Below, in pieces: positions 17,548-26,130 of a stretch of DNA of 64,000 bases (positions are counted from its first letter, which is position 1; each line of letters begins with the position of its first letter). The notes below the pieces were generated by a model, which was not told the origin of the DNA, did no database searches, and worked only from the letters and a program-made list of their open reading frames with translations. The stretch is from Pseudooceanicola pacificus (GTDB lineage Bacteria > Pseudomonadota > Alphaproteobacteria > Rhodobacterales > Rhodobacteraceae): positions 1 to 64,000 of the forward strand of contig NZ_WNXQ01000012.1 in NCBI RefSeq assembly GCF_009789075.1. The letters run 5' to 3'. The position numbers and the translations under genes were made by a program.

Positions 17548-18489
17548 ATGCCGCCCACCTGGGGGATCGTCACAACCGTCAAGGCGCCGCTCGACGCGAT
17601 CATGGATTTTGCCGCATGGCACCTGTCGCTGGGGGCGCATCGCATCTACCTGCATCTGGACGCGCCCGACGAGGCGGCGATGGCCGCGCTGAAATCGCAT
17701 CCCAAGATCCGGGTGACGCCAACCGGCGAGAGCTACTGGTCGCGCAACGGCGGGCGGCGGCCTGCCAAGCACCAGGTGCGGCAGGGGATGAACGCCTCGC
17801 GCATCCTGTCGCGCCCGCCGCAGGTGGACTGGCTGGCGCATATCGACGTGGATGAATTCATCGTGCCGGACAAGCCCGTGGCCGAGGTGCTGGCGGCGCA
17901 GGCCCCGGGAACCAAGCTGCTGCGGATGCGGCCGATCGAGGCGCTGGCCCCGGTGGCGCCGGTGCCCGGTGTCGTGCAGGCCAAGGCGATGTCGCTGGAT
18001 CGGGCCACCCGCCGCGCGCAGACCGAGCGCATCTACCCCGACTATGCCCGCGGGCTGGATGGCGGGTTCCTGAGCCATGTGGCCGGCAAGCTGCTGGTGC
18101 ATACCTCGCTGGCCGGATCCGAGATTCGCATCCACAATGTGTTCCGCGACGGGGTGCAGAACCCGGGCCATGCGGAATGCCCCGCCCTGCCCCTGCTGCA
18201 TATGCATGCGCCGGATGTGGAGAGCTGGCTGGCGCATTACAGGTTCCGGCTGAAGCGCGGCTCTTACCGCTCGGAGCTGAAACCGCCCCTGCCGGCCGAG
18301 AGCGGCGGGCTGACCCTGCATGACATGCTGGCGGCGATCGAGGCCGAGGCGGGCGAGGACGGGCTGCGCCGGTTCTTTGCCGAGACCTGCACCGCCACGC
18401 CCGACCTGCTGGACCGGCTGCGGGCCGAGGGCCTGCTGCGGGAGGTGCCGCTGGACCTGGCCGCCGCACGGCGCGCGGTCTTTGGCTGA
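17548..18489 (+). CDS. Glycosyltransferase family 2-like protein
   Basis: A 313-residue single-domain paralogue of the C-terminal half of the upstream protein: WGIVTTVKAPLDAIMDFAAWH opens the domain, YWSRNGGRRPAKHQVRQ matches HWTRLGRRPKMHQLRQ, and HIDVDEFIVP is the DxD-like metal site. The ending CTATPDLLDRLRAEGLL also mirrors the neighbour. ATG 17548 follows GAAGGAGCCTGAG with the previous stop one base before it, so the pair is an operon and probably a tandem duplication. Donor and acceptor sugars cannot be inferred. Confidence 0.8.
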   Translation: MPPTWGIVTTVKAPLDAIMDFAAWHLSLGAHRIYLHLDAPDEAAMAALKSHPKIRVTPTGESYWSRNGGRRPAKHQVRQGMNASRILSRPPQVDWLAHIDVDEFIVPDKPVAEVLAAQAPGTKLLRMRPIEALAPVAPVPGVVQAKAMSLDRATRRAQTERIYPDYARGLDGGFLSHVAGKLLVHTSLAGSEIRIHNVFRDGVQNPGHAECPALPLLHMHAPDVESWLAHYRFRLKRGSYRSELKPPLPAESGGLTLHDMLAAIEAEAGEDGLRRFFAETCTATPDLLDRLRAEGLLREVPLDLAAARRAVFG

Positions 18490-18525
18490 ATCTGCCGGCG
18501 GGGCCGGCTTGCGCCGGGCACGGGA

Positions 18526-18595
18526 GAGCGGGTCCGGGTGACCGGGTTCGGATGAGCGGGTGCGGGCGAGCGGGTTCGCGTGACCGGGGTCGGGA
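18526..18595. repeat. Five tandem copies of a 14-bp repeat
   Basis: Units at 18526, 18540, 18554, 18568 and 18582 follow the pattern GA(G/C)CGGGT(N)CG(N)G(N). Each unit is itself two related 7-bp halves built on GCGGG and TCGGG. The array sits between the convergent glycosyltransferase (ends 18489) and ogt (ends 18603) genes and is noncoding. It could vary in copy number between strains. Confidence 0.8.
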
Positions 18596-18602
18596 CCGGG
18601 TG

Positions 18603-19058
18603 TCAGATCAGCAGGCCGGCGGCGTCTTCGTGTTTCAGCAGGGCGACCTTGGTTTCCACCCCGCCCTCGCCCGAGAACCCGCCGAGAGAACTGGCGCCAA
18701 GGACCCTGTGGCAGGGGATGATCACCGGGATCGGGTTGCCGCCGCAGGCCTGGCCGATGGCCTGGGCCGGAACGCCAAGCCGTTTCGCGATATCGCCATA
18801 GGTCAGGGTCTCGCCGAAGGGGATCGCACTCATCTCGCGGCAGACGGCGCGTTGCAAGTCGCTGCCCTCGACCCGCAAAGGCAGGTCGAAGGTGGTGAGA
18901 TCCCCGGCGAAATAGGCGCGCAGCTGTGCCGCGGCCTCTTCCAGCAGGGCGGAGGCGCCGGTGGGGGACGCGCTGCGCCAGGAGACGCGGGTGATCGCGC
19001 CATCCGTCTCGTGGATGGAGAGCGCTCCGACAGGGGTATCGAGGGTCAGCACGGGCAT
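18603..19058 (-). CDS. ogt: Methylated-DNA--[protein]-cysteine S-methyltransferase
   Basis: A 151-residue suicide repair enzyme that removes O6-alkyl groups from guanine. The active-site motif is IIPCHRVLG, with the acceptor Cys116. The DNA-binding winged helix precedes it (FGETLTYGDIAKRLG, then AIGQACGGNPIPV containing the Asn hinge), and the C-terminal GFSGEGGVETKVALL fits the family. The length is that of a single-domain Ogt/MGMT with a shortened N-terminal domain and no Ada regulatory part. ATG 19058 is chosen because it opens the MPVLTLDTPVG domain; a longer upstream reading is low-complexity. Confidence 0.93.
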   Translation of the reverse strand: MPVLTLDTPVGALSIHETDGAITRVSWRSASPTGASALLEEAAAQLRAYFAGDLTTFDLPLRVEGSDLQRAVCREMSAIPFGETLTYGDIAKRLGVPAQAIGQACGGNPIPVIIPCHRVLGASSLGGFSGEGGVETKVALLKHEDAAGLLI

Positions 19059-19158
19059 GGCGGGAGAATGCGCCCGGGGCGCGGTGCTGGCAATCCGGAA
19101 GCTGCGGGTATGGCGCGGCGCGGAGGGGTTGCGCCGCCGCTGGCGTCGCGCGGGGGTT

Positions 19159-19199
19159 CGCGGCCGAATTCCACCCGCAAGGGGTGGCCTTCGGCCGCG
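19159..19199. terminator. Strong stem-loop between ileS and ogt
   Basis: CGCGGCCGAA (19159-19168) pairs with TTCGGCCGCG (19190-19199). Inside, CCACCC (19171-19176) pairs with GGGTGG, leaving a loop of about 5 nt. It follows the ileS stop (19324, transcribed leftward) together with the adjacent repeat. There is no U tract, so it may act in either direction or only as an mRNA 3' stem. Confidence 0.6.
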
Positions 19200-19200
19200 A

Positions 19201-19240
19201 AGCCTCCGGCGGGGATATTTATGGCCAGAGGAAGCGGGGG
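19201..19240. repeat. Repeat family 1, variant copy (GATATTT...CAGAGGAAG)
   Basis: AGCCTCCGGCGGGGATATTT continues ATGGCCAGAGGAAGCGGGGG. It shares the CCTCCGGCGGG head with the copies at 46171 and 52799 but has the GATATTT/CAGAGGAAG tail, also seen inverted at 52850. The 265-bp ogt-ileS gap holds this and the neighbouring stem-loop only. Confidence 0.7.
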
Positions 19241-19323
19241 AGCGGCGCGCGCCTGGTCGGGGCGCGTGTCGGCGGGGGCCCGGGTCTGGCAGGAAGGGGC
19301 GTGGTTCGCCCCTTCCCCGAGGC

Positions 19324-22300
19324 TCATTCGGCCGGGACGGTGGCCAGCGCGGCGTCGCAGCGGGCGCAGGTGCCGGGGTGGCGGTGCGTTCCGACATCGG
19401 GCAGGATCTTCCAGCAGCGCTGGCATTTCTCGCCATCGGCCATTTCGAAGACCACGCCGATGCCGGGCACGTCCGGCAGGCGGTAGGCCTCGGCCGGGGC
19501 CGGGTCGGTGGTGACGGCGATGCCCGAGGTGATGCAGATATCCTCGAAGCTGACCGATGCCAGCGCGGCCGCGGTTGCGGGATCCTCGACATGCACCACC
19601 GGCGCGGCCTCGAGCGAGGCGCCGATGACCTTGGCGGTGCGCTGCACCTCGAGCGCCGCGGTGACCACGCGGCGCACCGAGCGGACGGCGGCCCATTTGG
19701 CGGCCAGCGCCTCGTCCCGCCAGCTGGCAGGCGTTTGGGGGAAGTCCTGCAGGTGGACCGAGGCGTCCTCGCCCGGGAAACGTTCGAGCCAGACCTCCTC
19801 CATCGTGAAGACGAGGATCGGCGCGAGCCAGGTCGTCAGGCGGTGGAACAGCAGGTCGAGCACCGTGCGCGCGGCATGGGCGCGCTTCGTCTCGCCATCG
19901 CAATAGAGCGCGTCCTTGCGGATGTCGAAGTAGAAGGCCGAGAGATCCACCGTGGCGAAGTTGAAGATCGCCTGGAACACGCCCTGGAAGTCGAAGGCGC
20001 GATAGCCCTCCTGCACCCGCTGGTCGAGCTCGGCCAGGCGATGCAGCACCCAGCGTTCCAGTTCCGGCATATCGGCGGGGGCGACGCGGTCCGCCTCGCG
20101 GAAATCGCCCAGCGAGCCCAGCATGAAGCGCAGGGTGTTGCGCAGCCGGCGGTAGCTGTCGGCGGTGCCCTTGAGGATTTCCGGCCCGATCCGCTGGTCG
20201 GCGGAGTAATCCGCCTGGGCCACCCAGAGCCGCAGGATATCGGCGCCGTACTGCTTCACCACCTCGTCCGGGACGATGGTGTTGCCGAGCGACTTGGACA
20301 TCTTGTTGCCCTTTTCGTCCAGCGTGAAGCCGTGGGTGACCACGTTGCGATAGGGCGCGCGGCCCAGCGTGCCGCAGGCCTGCAGCAGCGAGGAGTGGAA
20401 CCAGCCGCGGTGCTGGTCGGTGCCTTCCATGTAGACATCCGCGATGCCGTCCGGCGTGCCGTCGGCGCGGTCGCGCAGCACGAAGGCATGGGTGGAGCCG
20501 GAGTCGAACCAGACGTCGAGGATGTCGAAGACCTGCTCGTATGCCGCCGGGTCGTGGTCATCGCCCAGGAACCGCTCCTTGGCGCCGGGTTTGTACCAGG
20601 CATCGGCGCCTTCGGACTCGAAGGCCTCGGCGATGCGGGCGTTGACCCTGGGATCGCGCAGCAGGAAATCGGCATCGGTGGGCAGCGCGCCGACCCTGGT
20701 GAAGCAGGTCAGCGGCACGCCCCAGGCCCGCTGGCGCGAAAGCACCCAGTCGGGCCGCGCCTCGATCATCGAATGCAGGCGGTTGCGCCCGGTGCGCGGG
20801 GTCCATTTCACCAGCTCGTCGATCGAGGTCAGGGCGCGCTGGCGGATCGTGGTGCCATAGCTGTCCTGCCCGTCGCCCACGGCGCGGTCGATGGCCGCGA
20901 ACCATTGCGGCGTGTTGCGGTAGATCACCGGCGCCTTGGAGCGCCAGGAATGCGGATAGGAGTGCTTGATCCGGCCGCGGGCCAGCAGGCCGCCGACCTC
21001 GATCAGCTTGGCGATGACGGCGGCATTGGCGTCGCCCTCCCAGCTGCCGTTCTTGGCCTTGGCGCGCAGGATGCGCTTGCCGCCGAAAAACGGCAGGTCC
21101 TCGCGGAAGGACCCGTCGTCCATCACGTTGTAGGTGATGACCTGCTCCAGCATGCCCAGGCCGCGGTAGAGTTCGTATTCCTCCATCCCGTGGCTGGGCG
21201 CGCAATGGACGAAGCCGGTGCCCTCGGTATCGGTGACGAAATCGGCGGCGCGGAAATCGCGCAGGTCGTCCCATTCGCCATTTGCGCCCTCGGCCCCGGC
21301 CAGCGGGTGTTTCAGGCGGATGCCTTCCAGCTGCGAGGGCCGGACGTCGCGCAGGCGGCGGTACATCGTGTCATCCAGCCGGGCGCGCGCCATCACGTCG
21401 GCGGCCAGGCTGTCGGCCAGGATGTAACGGTCGCCGATATCGGCCCAGCATTCCTCGGGTCGTCCGGTGACCTCGTAAAGGCCGTAGGAGATGCCCGCGC
21501 CGTAGACCACCGCCTTGTTGGACGGCATGGTCCAGGGGGTGGTGGTCCAGATCACCACATGGGCGCCCTCGATATCGCGGGCGAGATCCGCATCGGCGGC
21601 GGCGAGGGCCGCGCGCGCCTCGTCCGTCGCCTCCTCGTCCGAGAGCATGACATCGGGGCGGTCCATCCGGGCCACGCGGAATTTCACCCAGACCGTCGGG
21701 CTTTCCTTGTCGTGATATTCCACCTCGGCCTCGGCCAGGGCGGTTTCCTCGACCGGCGACCACATCACGGGCTTGGACCCCTGGTAGAGCGTGCCGTTCA
21801 TCAGGAATTTCATGAATTCCTCGGCGATCACGCGCTCGGCGTGGAAATCCATCGTCAGATAGGGATCTTCCCACTTGCCGGTGATGCCCAGGCGTTTGAA
21901 CTCCTCGCGCTGGATGTCGACCCAGCCCTCGGCGAACTTGCGGCATTCCTGGCGGAAATCCACGACATCCACGGCGTCCTTGTCGAGCCCCTTGGCGCGG
22001 TACTGTTCCTCGATCTTCCATTCGATGGGCAGGCCGTGGCAGTCCCAGCCGGGGACATACCGGCTGTCATGGCCCATCATCTGGTGCGAGCGGACGATCA
22101 TGTCCTTGATCGTCTTGTTCAGCGCATGGCCGATGTGCAGATGGCCGTTGGCATAGGGCGGGCCGTCGTGCAGCACGAAGGAGGAGCGGCCCTCCTTGTC
22201 CCGCAGGCGGTCGTAGACGCCGATGCGTTCCCACCGGGCGAGCCAGTCGGGTTCGCGCTTGGGCAGGCCGGCGCGCATCGGGAAATCGGTCTTGGGCAGG

Positions 22301-22338
22301 TTCAGCGTGGTCTTGTAGTCGGGCGTCTCGGCGGACAT
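19324..22338 (-). CDS. ileS: Isoleucine--tRNA ligase
   Basis: A 1004-residue class I synthetase charging tRNA-Ile. The HIGH motif is in GPPYANGHLHIGHALNK (about residues 60-76), the CP1 editing region follows WTTTPWTMPSNKAVV, and the KMSKS loop is [18 protein letters not shown]. The C-terminus carries a four-Cys zinc knuckle (CQRCW then CARCDAAL), typical of the bacterial zinc-containing IleRS. All regions are intact. The start ATG is at 22338. Upstream 140 nt contain a possible promoter; proteobacterial ileS is not usually T-box controlled and no T-box sequence is visible. Confidence 0.97.
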   Translation of the reverse strand: MSAETPDYKTTLNLPKTDFPMRAGLPKREPDWLARWERIGVYDRLRDKEGRSSFVLHDGPPYANGHLHIGHALNKTIKDMIVRSHQMMGHDSRYVPGWDCHGLPIEWKIEEQYRAKGLDKDAVDVVDFRQECRKFAEGWVDIQREEFKRLGITGKWEDPYLTMDFHAERVIAEEFMKFLMNGTLYQGSKPVMWSPVEETALAEAEVEYHDKESPTVWVKFRVARMDRPDVMLSDEEATDEARAALAAADADLARDIEGAHVVIWTTTPWTMPSNKAVVYGAGISYGLYEVTGRPEECWADIGDRYILADSLAADVMARARLDDTMYRRLRDVRPSQLEGIRLKHPLAGAEGANGEWDDLRDFRAADFVTDTEGTGFVHCAPSHGMEEYELYRGLGMLEQVITYNVMDDGSFREDLPFFGGKRILRAKAKNGSWEGDANAAVIAKLIEVGGLLARGRIKHSYPHSWRSKAPVIYRNTPQWFAAIDRAVGDGQDSYGTTIRQRALTSIDELVKWTPRTGRNRLHSMIEARPDWVLSRQRAWGVPLTCFTRVGALPTDADFLLRDPRVNARIAEAFESEGADAWYKPGAKERFLGDDHDPAAYEQVFDILDVWFDSGSTHAFVLRDRADGTPDGIADVYMEGTDQHRGWFHSSLLQACGTLGRAPYRNVVTHGFTLDEKGNKMSKSLGNTIVPDEVVKQYGADILRLWVAQADYSADQRIGPEILKGTADSYRRLRNTLRFMLGSLGDFREADRVAPADMPELERWVLHRLAELDQRVQEGYRAFDFQGVFQAIFNFATVDLSAFYFDIRKDALYCDGETKRAHAARTVLDLLFHRLTTWLAPILVFTMEEVWLERFPGEDASVHLQDFPQTPASWRDEALAAKWAAVRSVRRVVTAALEVQRTAKVIGASLEAAPVVHVEDPATAAALASVSFEDICITSGIAVTTDPAPAEAYRLPDVPGIGVVFEMADGEKCQRCWKILPDVGTHRHPGTCARCDAALATVPAE

Positions 22339-22478
22339 GTCCGGTCCTTCGTCATCTTTGGGGATGTTGGGGGAGAGCGGCGCGGGAAGCCCATGCGCCT
22401 TGTCCCGGCGACCCGACCGCGTCAGGGCGCCGGGCGGCTAATTCGTATGATTTGCGCCACGTCCCGGAACATGGGGGG

Positions 22479-22508
22479 CTTATACGCGTGGTCCCGGCAA
22501 GGGTCCAG
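22479..22508 (-). promoter_or_regulatory. Possible ileS promoter
   Basis: On the minus strand CTGGAC (22508-22503) and TATAAG (22484-22479) are separated by 18 nt. The -10 is good and the -35 weak. Transcription would begin about 135 nt upstream of the ileS ATG. Confidence 0.35.
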
Positions 22509-22519
22509 AGGGGGTGTGG

Positions 22520-22553
22520 CCGGGCTGTCGCACTGTGCCGGCAGTGCGCCCGG
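22520..22553 (-). terminator. Stem-loop downstream of the ycjX-GNAT-ycjF operon
   Basis: CCGGGC (22520-22525) pairs with GCCCGG (22548-22553) and GCACTG (22530-22535) with CAGTGC (22542-22547), with a 6-nt loop and a one-sided 4-nt bulge. It lies between the ycjF-like gene end (22712) and the ileS promoter region, in the correct place for termination. The remaining gap (22339-22711) shows no gene. Confidence 0.45.
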
Positions 22554-22711
22554 CGGCACGGGGCACCGGGGCGGGACCGGCGCGTGGGGCGGTCACCATC
22601 CCGGCGCCTGCTCCCTCGAAGGGCCGTATCCGTTGGTATCGTCAGGCCGCTTGCCGGCTGATCCTGGGGAATGCGTTGCCCCGGGGAGCGTCGGCGCCCC
22701 GTGGCGCGCCC

Positions 22712-23728
22712 TCAGCCGTCGTTGCCGAACAGGCCCGTCAGGGCGCGGCGGATGATCCCCGTCACGCTGGGCCTGCGCCCTTCGGAAAACGGCAGCGGGC
22801 GGCAGACTTCCATCGCCGCGACGCCGACGCGGGCGGTGAGCGCGCCGTTCACCACCCCCTCGCCAAAGCGGCGGGACAGCCGGGTCAGAAGGTTCCCGCC
22901 CAGGATCGAGCCGATCATGTCGTCGCCCACGGCCACCGCGCCGGTGGCCACCAGATGGGTCATCACCGCCCGGGTCAGGCGCAGCGAGCCCAGCGTGCCG
23001 GACCGTCCGCCATAGACCTCGGCGATGCGGCGGATCATGCGCAGGTTCGACGTCATCGCCGCCGCCACATCGGCAAAGGCCAGCGGGACCAGCGCCGTGA
23101 CCGTGGCGACCTGGCGCGCCGCCGCCTCGACCTCGCGCAGGGCGGCGGCGTCGAGCGGGGCCAGCAGCTCGGCCTCGGTCAGGGCTAGCACGGCAGTGGC
23201 GTCGAACTGTTCCGGCGCGCGCTCCTCGATGCGTTTCAGGCCCCATTCCAGCTCGGCCCGCCCGGCGTAGATGCCCGCGATCCGGGCCGAAACCTCGCGT
23301 GCGGCGGTCAGGCTGTCGGCGGCGATGGCCTCTTCGGCGGCGGTAAAGATGCGGTCCATCCGCGCGAGGCGGGAAAAGGCCGCGATCTCGCGGACCGCGA
23401 TAGCCAGCACGACCAGCAGAAAGGCCACGAAGAGCGCGGCGAAGGCATAGCCCAGCACCGGCGTGCTGGCGATCAGGCCGATCACGAATTCCCAGGCGGC
23501 ATAGGACACCAGCGCCCCCACCAGCGCCCCGGACAACCGCCAGAACCAGCGCGCCAGCGGCGAGGCGCGGCGCGCGGCCAGCACGGCCACGGTCTGCATC
23601 GCGCGGCCCTCGGGCGGCTCCAGCCCGGTGTCGGGCACCGGCGGCGCCTCGCCCGGGCCGGGGCCGGTGTCCTCGCCATCCAGGTGGATCAGGACCGGAT
23701 CGGACCGGCGGTCGCGCTCATCGCTCAT
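22712..23728 (-). CDS. YcjF/DUF697 family inner-membrane protein
   Basis: A 338-residue membrane protein. After a polar, Pro/Glu-rich N-terminus (~residues 1-60) there are two hydrophobic helices around residues 65-110 (FWRLSGALVGALVSYAAWEF; GYAFAALFVAFLLVVLAIAV). A soluble helical part follows, then the TIGR01620/DUF697 core with VTALVPLAFADV, NLRMIRRIAEVYGGR and GVVNGALTARVGVAAMEVCRPLPF. In E. coli YcjF is encoded beside the YcjX ATPase/GTPase in the phage-shock region; here ycjX lies two genes upstream. ATG 23728 overlaps the end of the GNAT gene by 11 nt, indicating cotranscription. Confidence 0.85.
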   Translation of the reverse strand: MSDERDRRSDPVLIHLDGEDTGPGPGEAPPVPDTGLEPPEGRAMQTVAVLAARRASPLARWFWRLSGALVGALVSYAAWEFVIGLIASTPVLGYAFAALFVAFLLVVLAIAVREIAAFSRLARMDRIFTAAEEAIAADSLTAAREVSARIAGIYAGRAELEWGLKRIEERAPEQFDATAVLALTEAELLAPLDAAALREVEAAARQVATVTALVPLAFADVAAAMTSNLRMIRRIAEVYGGRSGTLGSLRLTRAVMTHLVATGAVAVGDDMIGSILGGNLLTRLSRRFGEGVVNGALTARVGVAAMEVCRPLPFSEGRRPSVTGIIRRALTGLFGNDG

Positions 23729-24203
23729 CGGCCGTGTCTCCTCTGCGCAGCCAGACCATGCGGATGTCCGGCAGATATTCGTCATTGCCCCGCCCGTCGC
23801 TGCGCCCGGCCTCGGCAAAGCCCTGCGCGGCGTAAAAGGCGCGCGCCTCGCGGTTGGCCTGCAGCGTCCAGAGCTCCAGCCGGTCGGCCCGGGCCTTGGC
23901 ATCGTCCAGCAGCCGCCGCCCCAGCCCCTGCCGCCGGGCGCGCGGATGCACGTAAAGCGCGTGGATCACCTGCCCGTCCCGCGCGATGAAGGCCGCCGGC
24001 CCCTTGGCATCGCGCGCCAGCCGGACCCAGCCCTGCCGGGTGATGCGGGTCATCATCTTCAGGTCGTCGCCCTTGGTGCGCACGCGCGGCAGCCAGGGGG
24101 TGGTGCGGGTAAAGCTCCACAGGATGCGGGCCAGGCGCGGCACGTGCCACAGCCGGGCGCGCCGCACCTCGGGCCGGTCAGCCATATGGCGCAGCGAGAT
24201 CAT
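23718..24203 (-). CDS. GNAT family N-acetyltransferase
   Basis: A 161-residue acetyltransferase. The acetyl-CoA-binding motif A is seen in IHALYVHPRARRQGLGRRLLDDAKARAD, given here as VHPRARRQGLGRRLLDDA (about 85-105), followed by ELWTLQANREARAFYAAQGF, the usual beta-strand/alpha-helix end with the Tyr. Its substrate is unknown. It is wedged between ycjX (123 nt upstream) and the ycjF-like gene (11-nt overlap), which makes it an unusual third member of that operon. ATG 24203 is the longest start; ATG 24185 is equally possible. Confidence 0.82.
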   Translation of the reverse strand: MISLRHMADRPEVRRARLWHVPRLARILWSFTRTTPWLPRVRTKGDDLKMMTRITRQGWVRLARDAKGPAAFIARDGQVIHALYVHPRARRQGLGRRLLDDAKARADRLELWTLQANREARAFYAAQGFAEAGRSDGRGNDEYLPDIRMVWLRRGDTADER

Positions 24204-24326
24204 GCGCGACCGTCCGGCCAGCGGGCCGTTGCGCCTGCGTGCCCGCTGCGGGGCCCTGCGGCAGGGTTGGCCCGGCGCCGCGCGGTCATCGGCCGCCCCC
24301 GGGGCGCTGGCGGATCGCAGGGCCGC

Positions 24327-25742
24327 TCACAGCCGGTCCCCGATCAGGAACTGCGCCGCCTTGTCGAGCCGGATATGCGGCGGCCCCTCGCCCGGCTTCA
24401 GGCGCAGCTGTGCGGGGGCAAAGGCCATGATGCGGTAATCGCCATCCAGCCATTTCTCCTCTCCCGCGGCGGCGGGGTTCAGCAGGCGCCCCGGATCCTC
24501 GGGCAGCTCGCCCGGGTAGAGCGCGGCCATGCGCCCGTCCTCCAGCAGGCGCCCGCGCACCAGGTCCAGCTCGCGCCCGCCGTGGGGCATCCGCGCCTCG
24601 ACCGTGGCCCGCAGGGCGGCAATCGCCATCGCCTGGGTCTCGGCCCCGGCAAATTTCGCCCGGTCCAGCGCATCGCGCAGCAGCGCCTGCATGATCGCAC
24701 TCAGCCGGGGGTGCTGGCTGTGGTGCAGGTGGTCGGCCTTGGTCGCGGCAAAGAGGATCTTTTCCACCCGCTTGCCCATCAGCAGCCGGCTGAGAAAGGC
24801 GTTCCGCCCGGGCCGGAAAGCGCCGAGGATATCGGCCATCGCGCGGCGCATCTCCTCGACCGCCGCCGGGCCCTTGTGGATCGCGCCAAGCGCGTCGACC
24901 AGCACGACCTGCCGGTCGATCCGGCTGAAATGGTCGCGAAAGAACGGCTTGACCACCTTGTCCTTGTAGGCCTCGAACCGCCGCTCCATCTCGCGCCAGA
25001 GGCCACGGCGCGGGGGGCTGTCCTCGGGGCGGAGCGGGGCGAAGGTCAGGACGGGAGAGCCTTCCATCTCGCCGGGCAGCAGGAAGCGGCCGGGGGTGAT
25101 GTTGGAATGACCCGCCTCACGGGCCGTGCGCAGGTAGGCGGTGTAGAGACGGGCGAGGTCCCTGGCGTCGGTCTCTTCCCACTTGGCCCGATCCCGGGCG
25201 GCGTCGATGGCCGCCAGGACCTCCTGCGCCATCGGGCGCCCGGCGGCCCAGCCCAGCACGTCGGCGGACCATTCGGCATAGCTCTTGTCCATCATCCCCA
25301 GGTCCAGCAGCCACTCGCCCGGGTAATCCACAATGTCCAGATGCACGGTGCGCGGGCCCGACAGCCCGCCCAGCAGGCCCGAGGGACGCACCTTGAGCGA
25401 CAGGCGCAGCTCGCTGACCGTGCGGGTGCTTTCGGGCCAGTGCGGTTCGGCCGCGGTCAGGGCCGCGAGATGCGTTTCGTAATCGAAGCGCGGCAGGGTG
25501 TCGTCGGGCTGCGGCTGCAGATAGGCGGTGACGATGCGGCCGTCGGCATTGGCGACCAGCTGGGTCATCCGGGCGCGGTCCATCAGGTTCGCCACCAGCG
25601 AGGTGATGAAGACGGTCTTGCCCGAGCGCGCCAGCCCGGTGACGCCGATCCGCACCACAGGTTCGAAGAAGGTGCTCGAGATCTGGTCGCCCACCGCCTC
25701 TACCCGGCGGGTCACGCCTTCGGCCAAAGCCCCGATCACCAC
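24327..25742 (-). CDS. YcjX-like P-loop GTPase
   Basis: About 471 residues. The P-loop GVTGLARSGKTVFITSLVANL is near the N-terminus (core GLARSGKT), a switch-like DIVDYPGEWLLDL near residue 135, and FAATKADHLHHSQH around 315 corresponds to the TKxD base-specificity motif. E. coli YcjX belongs to the phage-shock regulon; its role is unknown. Starts are ambiguous: I use GTG 25742, which has AGGG 8 nt before it and yields the expected N-terminus near SSTFFEPVVRIGVTG; the longest reading starts at 25790. It is the first gene of the ycjX-GNAT-ycjF cluster and diverges from truA. Confidence 0.85.
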   Translation of the reverse strand: MVIGALAEGVTRRVEAVGDQISSTFFEPVVRIGVTGLARSGKTVFITSLVANLMDRARMTQLVANADGRIVTAYLQPQPDDTLPRFDYETHLAALTAAEPHWPESTRTVSELRLSLKVRPSGLLGGLSGPRTVHLDIVDYPGEWLLDLGMMDKSYAEWSADVLGWAAGRPMAQEVLAAIDAARDRAKWEETDARDLARLYTAYLRTAREAGHSNITPGRFLLPGEMEGSPVLTFAPLRPEDSPPRRGLWREMERRFEAYKDKVVKPFFRDHFSRIDRQVVLVDALGAIHKGPAAVEEMRRAMADILGAFRPGRNAFLSRLLMGKRVEKILFAATKADHLHHSQHPRLSAIMQALLRDALDRAKFAGAETQAMAIAALRATVEARMPHGGRELDLVRGRLLEDGRMAALYPGELPEDPGRLLNPAAAGEEKWLDGDYRIMAFAPAQLRLKPGEGPPHIRLDKAAQFLIGDRL

Positions 25743-26037
25743 TGTCTGCACCCTGCCCCGTTTGCCTGCGACTTGGCGCAACATAGCCACGGCAAGCGGG
25801 ATCTGCCAGTGGGGCGGGCCGAGGTCACGTCCCGCGGCGGCCTGTTGTGCGCAACGCAGGCGGATCGGGCGGGGGCGAGCGGCGGGGGACGGGCGGGGCC
25901 GCAGGTGGGGCGGGACGCGCCGCAGCCGCAGGCACTGACGATCCGGGCCAAGGCCGTGCAGGCCGGCCTGCCGTCATGGAGACAACCGGCGATCTGTCGC
26001 ACCGGGCGTGCAAAGGGCCCGCCACCCCTTGCCTGCA

Positions 26038-26130
26038 CAGGCCTGACGCCCGTGACCCGCAAGGCTTGGCACAAGTGGCCTGCGCAGACCTGGCGCCTGT
26101 GACCACGAGGCCCCGGCGCAAGGCCGGGGC
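26038..26130. repeat. Direct repeat and hairpin in the ycjX-truA divergent gap
   Basis: In the ~550-bp divergent gap (25743-26291) two 20-bp copies, CAGGCCTGACGCCCGTGACC (26038) and CAGACCTGGCGCCTGTGACC (26085), differ at three bases. Just after, GCCCCGGC (26110-26117) pairs with GCCGGGGC (26123-26130) around a GCAAG loop. I see no gene in this gap. It could hold regulatory sites for truA or ycjX, or be degraded sequence. Confidence 0.45.

Noticed and set aside
18540..18600. A tRNA T-arm suggested by GGGTTCGGAT.
   Set aside because: It is part of the 14-bp tandem repeat; no acceptor or anticodon arm surrounds it.
22339..22711. A T-box or other ileS riboswitch.
   Set aside because: No T-box core sequence or specifier-loop structure was found, and proteobacterial ileS genes rarely use one.
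18961..22755. A 1264-codon plus-strand frame opposite ogt and ileS.
   Set aside because: Composition is that of a shadow frame and it is antisense to an intact IleRS; length alone is not evidence in this base composition.
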